Part shown: piece by piece, positions 53,211-60,898 of the stretch
Numbering within the stretch: position 1 is the first letter of the stretch
Layout: every line of letters begins with the position of its first letter
NCBI GenBank assembly: GCA_964001305.1
Contig: CAXFAI010000007.1
Location: 96,808 to 160,807, forward strand
DNA length: 64,000 nucleotides
From: CAJXMH01 sp964001305
GTDB taxonomy: Bacteria > Bacteroidota > Bacteroidia > Flavobacteriales_E > Vicingaceae
Direction: 5' to 3'
Program-made: the position numbers and the translations under genes
The notes under the pieces: model-generated
What the model saw: only the letters and a program-made list of their open reading frames with translations
What the model was told of the DNA's origin: nothing
The model's database searches: none

Positions 53211-53248
53211 GTGTTTTCAGAAAATATTTGCTTTGAAAAACTTAAGGT

Positions 53249-54526
53249 TTAATACTTGTATTTTCCATTCCACAAGACCTTCAAACGCTCACGCAGTTGT
53301 TTCTCCCTACTATTGTCTTGCGGCTCATAAAATGATTTTCCTGAAAGCTCTTCTGGCATGTACTCCTGAGCTTTAAAATTTTGAGGATAATCATGGCTGT
53401 AGGAATAAGACTTGCCATAACCCAACTCTTTCATCAATTTGGTGGGCGCATTTCTCAAATGCAGTGGAACGCTTAAGTTACCACTTTCCTTAACCTCAGC
53501 TTGGGCTTGGTTAATGGCCATATAAGCAGCATTACTTTTAGGTGAGCTTGCTAAATAAGTGACACATTGCGATAAGATGATCCGCGATTCTGGGTTTCCA
53601 ATAACTTGTACCGCTTGAAAACAATTATTGGCAATAACCAAAGCAGTTGGGTTAGCATTTCCGATATCCTCAGAAGCTAAGATTAGCAAACGACGGGCAA
53701 TAAATTTAGGGTCCTCCCCTCCTTCTATCATTCGCGCAAGCCAATAAACACCTGCATTGGGGTCGCTACCACGAATGGATTTTATAAAAGCTGAAATGAT
53801 ATCGTAGTGTTGTTCCCCATCTTTATCGTATTGAGCAATGTTTTGCTGAGCAATCTGCTTTACCTTTTCGTTAGAAATTATAACTTCTTCATCAGCTTGT
53901 TGCTGAACAACCAACTCAAAAAGATTTAGCAGTTTACGGGCATCTCCGCCAGATAATTGTAAAAGCATTTGGTGTTCTTGCCAAACAATTCTCTTTTGTT
54001 TCAACCAATCATCTTCCTTACAAGCTCGTTCCAACAAGCCTAATAAATCCTCTTTACTTAAAGGCTCCAAGGTATAAACTTGACAACGACTGAGTAATGC
54101 AGAAATCACTTCAAACGATGGGTTTTCTGTGGTGGCACCAATTAAAGTAATGGTTCCGCTTTCTACAGCTCCTAAAAGGGAATCTTGTTGAGACTTGCTG
54201 AATCGATGAATCTCATCAATAAAAAGAATCGGATTCTTGCCTGAAAACATATCTTGTTTTTTGGCCTTTTGAATCACTTCACGCACTTCTTTCACCCCTG
54301 AATTGATGGCACTTAAAGTAAAGAATGGTCGATCGGTTGTTTCAGCTATAATATTGGCTAGTGTTGTTTTACCAATTCCCGGTGCACCCCATAAAATCAT
54401 AGAAGGCACCATTCCTTTTTCAATTAATCCTCTTAAAACGGCTTCATTTCCTACTAAATGTCGTTGACCTAAATAGTCGTTTAGCGTCTTGGGACGCATT
54501 CTTTCTGCTAAAGGAGCATTATTCAT
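53249..54526 (-). CDS. rarA: Replication-associated recombination protein A (MgsA/WRNIP1 family)
   Basis: A 425-residue AAA+ ATPase acting at stalled replication forks. LAERMRPKTLNDYLGQRHLVG opens the protein. Walker A is ILWGAPGIGKTTLANIIA, Walker B PILFIDEIHRFSKSQQDSLL, and sensor 1 lies in TLIGATTENPSFEVISALLSRC. The C-terminal tetramerisation region includes DPNAGVYWLARMIEGGEDPKFIARRLLILASEDIG. A perfect TAATTTTG lies exactly 4 bases before its ATG. Confidence 0.96.
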   Translation of the reverse strand: MNNAPLAERMRPKTLNDYLGQRHLVGNEAVLRGLIEKGMVPSMILWGAPGIGKTTLANIIAETTDRPFFTLSAINSGVKEVREVIQKAKKQDMFSGKNPILFIDEIHRFSKSQQDSLLGAVESGTITLIGATTENPSFEVISALLSRCQVYTLEPLSKEDLLGLLERACKEDDWLKQKRIVWQEHQMLLQLSGGDARKLLNLFELVVQQQADEEVIISNEKVKQIAQQNIAQYDKDGEQHYDIISAFIKSIRGSDPNAGVYWLARMIEGGEDPKFIARRLLILASEDIGNANPTALVIANNCFQAVQVIGNPESRIILSQCVTYLASSPKSNAAYMAINQAQAEVKESGNLSVPLHLRNAPTKLMKELGYGKSYSYSHDYPQNFKAQEYMPEELSGKSFYEPQDNSREKQLRERLKVLWNGKYKY

Positions 54527-54530
54527 AGAA

Positions 54531-54538
54531 CAAAATTA
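54531..54538 (-). promoter_or_regulatory. -7 element, N4 before rarA
   Basis: On the minus strand TAATTTTG-TTCT-ATG. A full consensus match with four bases to the start codon predicts a leaderless rarA message. Confidence 0.55.
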
Positions 54539-54708
54539 AACAATGCACAGCCCAATTCTAGGTCAAATATCCAATTCTTACTCGGCTTTATCTAGCGCAT
54601 TCAAAATTTAGGCGATTACTTAGCTCTCTTAGTCTAATAAGGTATATGTCTAATGAATAATCGACTTACCAATAGTAAATTAATACTTGGAATTAAAACA
54701 AGATAGTG

Positions 54709-55836
54709 ATGAAAAAATTTTTGACTTCAATGATATTGCTTGGATTGAATTTACTTACTGTTGCTACAGAAAGTATAAGCAAATCAGGACAAAGTAATTG
54801 GCAATTTGAACCTTTTGGTGGCAGTATCCCTTGGACCAATGTGGCCAATTGCAATGCAGACGATGGATTATATACGACTTCTTCTTCTTTAATTATTGCT
54901 CTTGGGCTTGACACTACTTCTTTATTGGTAATCAATAATTTTGACTTTAATATACCTGAAACAGCCTCAATACATGGAATTGAAGTAATTGTAAATAAGC
55001 GGGCGGCAAATTCTAATGCTTTATTTAAAGTATCAGATGGACATTTAATTTTGATGAATGATAGTAGCATCTTAAGTGAAGATAAAGCGACAAGTGGTGC
55101 ATGGCCGAACTTTGAAGTCACCCAAAGCTATGGAAATTCATCAGATATGTGGGAAACCGCATTAACTCCAGAAATCGTTAATGATTCTTCCTTTGGAATT
55201 GGATTATCGGCAGCTTATTGGTCTTTACTCGGTGTACTAACGCTTTCAATGGATGCCCAAATAGATCATGTTTCTGTTGAAATTTTTTATAGCAATCCAT
55301 TGCCGGTTACTCTAAACTTTTTTAAGGCAGAAAACATGGATTTGGGCGTATTACTTCAGTGGGAAACTAGCTGTGAAGTGAATAACGATTACTTTACCAT
55401 CCACTACTCTACCAATAGTAATCAGTGGCACCCTTTGGCTAAAATAAATGGGAATGGCAATTCAAACCAAACCATTTCATACGAATTCGAACATCAAATC
55501 TTTGAAAAACAGACTATTTATTATCAATTGACACAAACAGACTTCAATGGAAATTCTGAAACGTTTGACCCTGTAGTAATTCAATTTTCTCCTGAAAGGC
55601 AAAAAAACAAGCTTAATTTATATCCCACCTATTCAAAACATCAATTTACCTTGGAATCTAGTGTTCCATTGATTCAAATTCAAATCCTTTCACTAAGTGG
55701 TCAATTGATTGCTTATGAAAATATCAGGAGCCATGAATTCACTTTTGGAAATGAGTTGCAGCCTGGGAAATATATTATAACCGCCTTGGATGATAACCAA
55801 GAGATTCATCAATTTAAAATTGGAAAACTCGACTAA
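54709..55836 (+). CDS. Secreted protein with type IX sorting domain
   Basis: A 375-residue protein. The signal peptide (about 1-22) is followed by a beta-rich region (IPWTNVANCNADDGLYTTSS, later SIHGIEVIVNKRA). An FN3-like stretch around 205-285 (TLNFFKAENMDLGVLLQWETSCEVNNDYFTIHYSTN) is typical of Bacteroidota secreted proteins. A type A sorting domain (about 300-375) closes with ELQPGKYIITALDDNQEIHQFKIGK. It is probably a surface or secreted protein. No enzyme motif is visible. The ATG at 54709 is used; a GTG at 54706 adds one residue. Confidence 0.85.
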   Translation: MKKFLTSMILLGLNLLTVATESISKSGQSNWQFEPFGGSIPWTNVANCNADDGLYTTSSSLIIALGLDTTSLLVINNFDFNIPETASIHGIEVIVNKRAANSNALFKVSDGHLILMNDSSILSEDKATSGAWPNFEVTQSYGNSSDMWETALTPEIVNDSSFGIGLSAAYWSLLGVLTLSMDAQIDHVSVEIFYSNPLPVTLNFFKAENMDLGVLLQWETSCEVNNDYFTIHYSTNSNQWHPLAKINGNGNSNQTISYEFEHQIFEKQTIYYQLTQTDFNGNSETFDPVVIQFSPERQKNKLNLYPTYSKHQFTLESSVPLIQIQILSLSGQLIAYENIRSHEFTFGNELQPGKYIITALDDNQEIHQFKIGKLD

Positions 55837-55840
55837 TTTA

Positions 55841-56419
55841 TCAGAGATAATTTCGTTGACAATGCTCAACTAGCTCTTTAAAAAATGCAGTAAACTCCGA
55901 TTCAAATTGATCCCAATACTCGTATAAATCATTCACCGATTCTTTCATATTTGAATCAAATTTGGCCCGGTAATCTAATCCGCTTAAGGCCTTTTGGATT
56001 CCTTCTTTTTCAGCATAACTACTTAGCCAATCTCCCTTTTTCATATAATGCAAAATTCGCTGCGATTGGTTTGGAAATTGCGCTTGTTGTGCTTCTAAAA
56101 AAAGATAGCAGTTCTTAGCAAATAATGGCAAACTAATCGGTGAATAATTAGTCCAATTAACGGCTAAAATATGATCGTAGAGCATGTCAATAATAACCGC
56201 TGAATATTTGTGGTATTTTTCATACAAACGCGATTTGCCCTGTAATACCAATTGATGATTATCGGTAAACGAATCAATATCACGATGCATGTGAATGCCT
56301 TTTTGAATGCCTTCTGAAAATGTATAAATGGCCTTCCCTTTCACTTGATCGGCGATAAAGTTACCTATAAGCAAATCCACATTGGATTGCGATAAATACA
56401 GATGTGCTAAATGATTCAT
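55841..56419 (-). CDS. acpH: Acyl carrier protein phosphodiesterase, AcpH/DUF479
   Basis: A 192-residue helical protein. MNHLAHLYLSQSNVDLLIGNFIADQVKGK opens it, followed by GIHMHRDIDSFTDNH with metal-binding His/Asp, and VIIDMLYDHILAVNW. These are the AcpH/DUF479 HD-like blocks. The enzyme removes phosphopantetheine from acyl carrier protein. The length is normal. It converges on the type IX cargo gene with a 4-base gap and follows the PiT-like gene by 49 bases. Confidence 0.92.
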   Translation of the reverse strand: MNHLAHLYLSQSNVDLLIGNFIADQVKGKAIYTFSEGIQKGIHMHRDIDSFTDNHQLVLQGKSRLYEKYHKYSAVIIDMLYDHILAVNWTNYSPISLPLFAKNCYLFLEAQQAQFPNQSQRILHYMKKGDWLSSYAEKEGIQKALSGLDYRAKFDSNMKESVNDLYEYWDQFESEFTAFFKELVEHCQRNYL

Positions 56420-56468
56420 CAGTTACAAATGAATACAAATTCGCGAAATAAAAGTTTAAAAATTAGAA

Positions 56469-57587
56469 TTAAAACAGCGCCCAAAATTCTTCACGCATAC
56501 GCTCATTAATAGAGATGGCTAATAACAAACTGACTGCTAAACCAATGGCTGCCATCAGGACGTCTTTACCAATCATCTTAGCGGTTTCTCTCACTTTCAT
56601 CTTGCGCCTTTTCTTTCTTTTTTTGGTAATGGAAATAGCGAGTTCTCTTCCGGCCAATAAGCCTAAAAACACCCAAGTAGTGCTCATAGGTATTTGTGAG
56701 ATTTGCTTGAAATAAATGAGAATAAGGGCATAGACGAAATCCACCAAGGTTGCTGAACGTATATCGGCAATACCTGATTTTTCATTCACAATCTTTTGAA
56801 TGCGATCTCCTTTCAAGTAAAATAATAAACCTAGGCCAAAAAAGATAAATAAGGTAAAAGCAAGAAAACTGCCTAAACTTAAAGCACGGGGTAAGAATAC
56901 GGCAATATTGGCCGCATCTTGCATGACCCAAACCGACCATAAAGTTCCTGAGGTAATCCACTGCACAACCATCCAAGCGGGATGTGCTTTGCCTTTGAAT
57001 TTGTATTTCACCAACTTTCGAATGACAAACCAAACAATTATAGCCGTAATAAAAGAGACCAAATAGCCAGAAACGCTTTTGGTGAGCACACTTAATACTG
57101 CCGAAGATTTAGTAGAAAATATAGTTAAGAGTAGAAAGGTAGTTGATACTGGCATTCTCAAACGTGTGAGAATAATCAAGATCAATGGGGCAATTAGCTG
57201 TAAAAAAGTAAAAGTTTGCGGGGCTTGGTCTAAACCTGGAGTTTGTAATCGTTGATAGGAAACATCTCCATTAAAAACAATGAAGCTGTACGTGACTGTA
57301 GCTACAAAAATGAGTCCGATATAAAGCCATAGAACATACCATTTTCGATGTTGATTGGATACGATAAAAGTTCCGATGGTTTGAATACTGTCATTAGCAA
57401 CAGCGGAATAGCCAGCCAAAATAAAACCAAACCACATGGCTATTTGCGGATAAGGTGTAATAAAAGCAGCAGCAATGGTTAAGACTCCTACTAATAATAT
57501 AAATCTGCTTTCTGACTTGAAGATATCGAAAAGTCGATATATCATTTCTCGGAGGTCGACAAAGTCAGAATACTTTTGTTCAGCCAT
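56469..57587 (-). CDS. PiT-like inorganic phosphate transporter
   Basis: A 372-residue protein with about 9-10 helices. Two inverted-repeat PiT signatures are visible: AVANDSIQTIGTF (about 42-54) plus RLRMPVSTTFLLL (about 142-154), then VMQDAANIAVFLPR (about 220-233) plus IPMSTTWVFLGLLAGRE (about 297-313). These correspond to the G-A-N-D and P-V-S-T-T phosphate/Na-binding motifs of PiT permeases. QDAAN in the second half replaces the usual GAND. A basic loop and cytoplasmic helix follow (KKRKKRRKMK). It is likely a phosphate or related anion permease, but the altered motif leaves the substrate open. Confidence 0.8.
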   Translation of the reverse strand: MAEQKYSDFVDLREMIYRLFDIFKSESRFILLVGVLTIAAAFITPYPQIAMWFGFILAGYSAVANDSIQTIGTFIVSNQHRKWYVLWLYIGLIFVATVTYSFIVFNGDVSYQRLQTPGLDQAPQTFTFLQLIAPLILIILTRLRMPVSTTFLLLTIFSTKSSAVLSVLTKSVSGYLVSFITAIIVWFVIRKLVKYKFKGKAHPAWMVVQWITSGTLWSVWVMQDAANIAVFLPRALSLGSFLAFTLFIFFGLGLLFYLKGDRIQKIVNEKSGIADIRSATLVDFVYALILIYFKQISQIPMSTTWVFLGLLAGRELAISITKKRKKRRKMKVRETAKMIGKDVLMAAIGLAVSLLLAISINERMREEFWALF

Positions 57588-57596
57588 GCGCTCGTT

Positions 57597-57624
57597 CTTC
57601 GACTGCGAAGGTCACGAACTAATG
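57597..57624. repeat. Hairpin + GAACTAATG element, copy 1
   Basis: CTTCG-ACTG-CGAAG (57597-57610) is followed by GAACTAATG at 57616-57624. It lies between the PiT-like gene and mnmE. A second copy after mnmE (59189-59211) keeps the ACTG/GACTGC core and GAACTAATG while the stem bases differ. Confidence 0.5.
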
Positions 57625-57679
57625 TTAATTTATTGTTAGCGATGCATTTTTTAGTCGAAAAAAGCCCTTTCCAATTCAG

Positions 57680-57687
57680 TACTTTTG
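57680..57687 (+). promoter_or_regulatory. -7 element, N4 before mnmE
   Basis: TACTTTTG-CGGC-ATG. A full consensus match with a four-base gap to the start at 57692 predicts a leaderless mnmE transcript. Confidence 0.55.
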
Positions 57688-57691
57688 CGGC

Positions 57692-59074
57692 ATGCTAGAG
57701 CAAGACACCATATATGCATTGGCAACCCCCTCAGGTTCAGGAGCCATAGGAGTTATTCGAATTTCAGGTCCCGAAGCCATTACTATTTGCCGTGGCATTT
57801 TTACTGGAAAAGATTTAGAAAAACAAAAAGGCCAAAGCCTGCTTTTTGGCAGTATACAAGATGGAGACGAAACCATTGATGAAGTATTGCTTTCCTTGTT
57901 TAAAGCACCACACTCTTATACCGGAGAGCATTTGGTAGAAATTTCTTGTCATGGTTCCCCATACGTACTTCAGAAATTGATGCAGCTACTTATGCAAAAA
58001 GGAGCTCGATTAGCCAATCCTGGAGAGTTTACCATGCGCGCTTTTCGAAATGGAAAAATGGATTTGGCACAAGCGGAAGCCGTAGCCGATCTAATCGCTT
58101 CAGAAAGTAAGGCTTCTCATCAGTTGGCCTTGAACCAAATGCGTGGAGGCTTTTCCAAACAAATTCAAGCCTTGCGTGAGGAATTGATTCATTTTGCCGC
58201 CATGATAGAGCTAGAGCTAGACTTTGTGGAAGAAGATGTGGAGTTTGCCAACCGAGATGATTTAAAGCAATTGGTGGATGGGTTGGTAAAAATGATTAGC
58301 GAGTTGATTGCCTCTTTTGCGGATGGAAAAGTGATAAAAAACGGAATTCCAGTAGCTATTGTTGGAAAACCGAATGTAGGAAAAAGCACTTTGTTGAATA
58401 GCTTGCTTAATGAAGACAAAGCCATTGTATCTGATATAGCAGGAACCACTAGAGACAGTATAGAAGATGAAGTGAAAATTGGTGGAATTAGCTTTCGATT
58501 TATTGATACAGCTGGTTTAAGAGAAACGGATGATGTAGTAGAAAACATTGGTATACAACGTGCCTTGCAAATGGTTGAAAAAGCCCTTATCGTTTTGTAC
58601 TTGGTGGATGCTCAAAGCGCACAAAAAAGCGATGTTGCAGAATTGATCAAAGACATTGAAGCACGCATTGCCGATCAGGATAAGCAATTGATTGTATTGG
58701 CCAACAAAATGGATATGGTAGAAGAAAAGGACATAGCTCCTTTGTTTCCCAAGCACATTAAACCCATCTATATTTCGGCCCTAAACCAAAACGGTTTAAG
58801 CCAATTAAATAGCCAATTAGAAGGCATAGCCGCTGAAAAGCTAAGTTCGGCCAATCAGGTAATTGTGAGTAATGCGCGGCATCACCAAGCCCTGCAACAA
58901 GCCTTAGAAGCATTGCAGCGTGTTCAAGACGGACTTAGCAACGACATTACTGGCGACTTTTTAGCTATGGACATTCGCCAAAGCTTACACTATTTAGGAG
59001 AAATTACCGGCAGCATTGAAATTGACCGTGATATTTTAGGTCATATTTTTTCAAGCTTTTGTATTGGAAAGTAA
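57692..59074 (+). CDS. mnmE: tRNA uridine-5-carboxymethylaminomethyl modification GTPase
   Basis: A 460-residue GTPase that, with MnmG, modifies the wobble U of several tRNAs. The N-terminal folate-binding domain starts DTIYALATPSGSGAIGVIRISGP. The G domain has G1 GKPNVGKSTLLN, the GTTRDSIED switch, DTAG, and NKMD. The C-terminal CIGK is the invariant Cys-containing end. All motifs are present at standard length. It is monocistronic with a start-adjacent promoter. Confidence 0.98.
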   Translation: MLEQDTIYALATPSGSGAIGVIRISGPEAITICRGIFTGKDLEKQKGQSLLFGSIQDGDETIDEVLLSLFKAPHSYTGEHLVEISCHGSPYVLQKLMQLLMQKGARLANPGEFTMRAFRNGKMDLAQAEAVADLIASESKASHQLALNQMRGGFSKQIQALREELIHFAAMIELELDFVEEDVEFANRDDLKQLVDGLVKMISELIASFADGKVIKNGIPVAIVGKPNVGKSTLLNSLLNEDKAIVSDIAGTTRDSIEDEVKIGGISFRFIDTAGLRETDDVVENIGIQRALQMVEKALIVLYLVDAQSAQKSDVAELIKDIEARIADQDKQLIVLANKMDMVEEKDIAPLFPKHIKPIYISALNQNGLSQLNSQLEGIAAEKLSSANQVIVSNARHHQALQQALEALQRVQDGLSNDITGDFLAMDIRQSLHYLGEITGSIEIDRDILGHIFSSFCIGK

Positions 59075-59356
59075 AATTGGTGTGTGGAACTAATTAATTC
59101 ATCATTTCCACTACCTATCATACTTATGAAATAGGGATTCGAATTGACTTTTACTTTCAGACCTTAAGTACTATTTTTTCTTAGAACGCGGACTGCAAGT
59201 CCGAACTAATGGAGACTCACAAGTTTAAAGTTAAAGAAATTCTTAATCTCAATCTATGATTTGCCTAACATCCCACGCGATGCCTGCCCGTTTCACCAGC
59301 GGCAATAGCGCGGCCAACTCATTGCTGAATTGGCTTTGATTTAAGATACTTTTTAA
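59075..59356. other. Intergenic region with GC-rich palindromes
   Basis: There is no gene in these 282 bases. The first part is AT-rich. The hairpin-GAACTAATG element lies at 59189-59211. A GC-rich island at about 59270-59330 contains CCCACGCGATGCCTGCCCG and GCGGCAATAGCGCGGCC, unlike the surrounding composition. Similar words recur at 60260-60424. Confidence 0.5.
59189..59211. repeat. Hairpin + GAACTAATG element, copy 2
   Basis: CGGACT-GCA-AGTCCG (59189-59203) runs directly into GAACTAATG (59203-59211). It is paired with the copy at 57597-57624 on the other side of mnmE. Confidence 0.5.
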
Positions 59357-60220
59357 TCAATATTTCTTTATGATTTCTGCTTTTGTATAATCGGGATACT
59401 TTAAAAATTCATTAGTAAAAACAGCGGGTAACTTCTCTTTGTATATTTCTGTTTTAATTAGCTTATCATCCTCATAATGTTGAATAAACGCCAACTCTCC
59501 GTCTTCCAAATATGCTTTTAATAAACCTTGCTGCTGTCCTTTAACATAGGTTAAAACACTTCTAAGTTGACCATTTCTCCAAAAACTTTTGTATTCTCCG
59601 TGTGCTAAATTATTTTCATATTCTCCTGTGAACTTTAACCTATTTATGTCTTCATAGTAAGTCTTAGTTAAACCCTCGGATTTTCCATTTTTAAACAGCC
59701 ATTCTTTGAGAGGTAAACCATTGTTCTTGAAGTTTATCATATAACCATGTCTTAACCCATTTTTATATGAACCGATTGTTTTTATGAAGTCGGGGTTGGA
59801 ACGGTAGAACTCATAAAAAACACCATCTTCTTTACCATTTACAAATGAGTATCTGTAAACCGTCTCAACGTACGTTTTTTCTTTACGGTTATAAACTCGA
59901 ACAACTTCTTCATAAACTCCATCAACAATTTGGTTATCTTGATAGTAATATTTAGACTTTTGATATTTATCGTTCCTATCAAAAGCTGCTTTACTAATTA
60001 ATTTACCTTTTTCTAACTCTAAGACAATGGAGTCTCCTTCTAACCAATATCCTGTATCTTCAAAATATTTATCGTCATAAAAACCTACTACTCCATCTGC
60101 AATCTCTTTGTAAGAGGAATCTAAATAATACAAACTATCTTGCTTATTAAAAACCACTTGGGCATTTATAAAAGAAAGCCCTAAACAGCTAAATAAAATC
60201 CCTGTAATTATTCGTTTCAT
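59357..60220 (-). CDS. MORN-repeat (YwqK-like) secreted protein
   Basis: A 287-residue protein. The signal peptide (about 1-20) ends LSFINAQ. At least four MORN-variant repeats of about 22 residues follow between 125 and 255: GKEDGVFYEFYRSN, YKNGLRHGYMINFKNNG, KNGKSEGLTKTYYE, NLAHGEYKSFWRNGQ and KGQQQGLLKAYLEDGE. Databases often call such proteins YwqK-family antitoxins, but no toxin gene is near and the exported form argues against that role. It is flanked on both sides by GC-rich repeat-bearing intergenic DNA. Confidence 0.85.
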   Translation of the reverse strand: MKRIITGILFSCLGLSFINAQVVFNKQDSLYYLDSSYKEIADGVVGFYDDKYFEDTGYWLEGDSIVLELEKGKLISKAAFDRNDKYQKSKYYYQDNQIVDGVYEEVVRVYNRKEKTYVETVYRYSFVNGKEDGVFYEFYRSNPDFIKTIGSYKNGLRHGYMINFKNNGLPLKEWLFKNGKSEGLTKTYYEDINRLKFTGEYENNLAHGEYKSFWRNGQLRSVLTYVKGQQQGLLKAYLEDGELAFIQHYEDDKLIKTEIYKEKLPAVFTNEFLKYPDYTKAEIIKKY

Positions 60221-60264
60221 GGGTTCATTTTCAATGTTTTTATCTATTTGTTGGAGAAGTTTAC

Positions 60265-60282
60265 CACGCGATAGCGGGGTTT
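60265..60282. repeat. GC-rich 18-mer repeat, copy 1
   Basis: CACGCGATAGCGGGGTTT. It differs at two positions from copy 2 at 60407-60424. It stands out against very AT-rich flanks. Confidence 0.55.
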
Positions 60283-60324
60283 GAATAAATTTATTATTTA
60301 ATAATTATAAAACCTTTGCTCCCG

Positions 60325-60339
60325 CGCGATTGAATCGCG
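60325..60339. repeat. Perfect inverted repeat
   Basis: CGCGATT-G-AATCGCG, a 7-bp stem with a single central base. It lies among GC-rich words of the accessory intergenic DNA. There is no T tract, so it is not a terminator. Confidence 0.5.
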
Positions 60340-60406
60340 TGCGTATCTATCTAGCAACTAAAATACCATTAATTAATCCAATTTCCCCGTTCCGCAGGCG
60401 GGCAGT

Positions 60407-60424
60407 CACGCGGTAGCGGTGTTT
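60407..60424. repeat. GC-rich 18-mer repeat, copy 2
   Basis: CACGCGGTAGCGGTGTTT, ending 6 bases before the 133-bp direct repeat. See copy 1 at 60265-60282. Confidence 0.55.
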
Positions 60425-60430
60425 ACAACA

Positions 60431-60563
60431 TTGAAATAGTAAATCACATCAAAAATCACTCTAATCCAACAACTTAGACCTTTAAATAAATTTAAAGTCA
60501 ATTTATACAATTGAATACGGTATCTGCTTAAATAGTAATTTCACCGCCGTTAAGCACTATAAA
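60431..60563 (+). repeat. 133-bp direct repeat, copy A
   Basis: It aligns without gaps to 63868-64000, with about 14 mismatches counted by eye. The last 60 bases are nearly identical (TATACAATTGAATACGGTAT... to GCCGTTAAGCACTATAAA). It contains an inverted repeat TGCTTAA (60525-60531) / TTAAGCA (60550-60556) and an AT-rich stem centred near 60486. After copy A the sequence continues AAAACAAGCTTAGCC; copy B is cut by the window end. Confidence 0.9.
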
Positions 60564-60898
60564 AAAACAAGCTTAGCCTTTGGGTATTATACAATCTATA
60601 CATTGAAAATCCCATCGAAATACAATTAATTAATTCACCTCCTAAAGAATAAGTGCACAACCCTCCTTTTTATTAAAATGCAACTCCCTTTAAGCCCTTT
60701 TAAGAGTGATTCTTGTTTTAGCCCAATTATCTATTCAAAACCTAACTACTTCCCCCCTTTTCTTGATTAATGATTTATTTATCTAATCTATTTCTTTCAC
60801 TTATTTTTATGAATTAATCAAAAAAACGACATAAGCCTATTTAGGTTATGATTCACAACCCTTTACTACATAAAAAATTATAAGAATAGAAAGAATTT

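Larger units (their letters stand above)
60221..60898. other. Long intergenic region with several repeats
   Basis: No gene was found in these 678 bases. Contents: two copies of an 18-mer CACGCG(A/G)TAGCGG(G/T)GTTT (60265-60282, 60407-60424); an inverted repeat CGCGATT-G-AATCGCG (60325-60339); a 133-bp direct-repeat copy (60431-60563); then 335 AT-rich bases to the MBOAT start with no clean TAnnTTTG. The reading AVFTTLK-stop just before the 133-bp repeat resembles the C-terminus of the lipoprotein at 63499. Confidence 0.6.

Noticed and set aside
54543..54611. 22-codon open frame in the rarA upstream gap
   Set aside because: Too short, with no promoter or family support.
58189..58548. Minus-strand 119-codon open frame inside mnmE
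   Set aside because: It is antisense to the conserved GTPase domain, with Ser-rich translation and no start context.
59357..60220. Antitoxin role for the MORN-repeat protein
   Set aside because: The label YwqK antitoxin is a database habit. The protein has a signal peptide and no toxin-sized neighbour is present.
60464..60556. Integron attC-like reading of the 133-bp repeat (ATCCAAC ... GTTAAGC)
   Set aside because: GTTAAGC fits the R' consensus, but the candidate inverse core is not complementary to it, copy B lacks the leading purine, no L boxes were found, and the next gene starts about 335 bases away. A direct structural search would decide.
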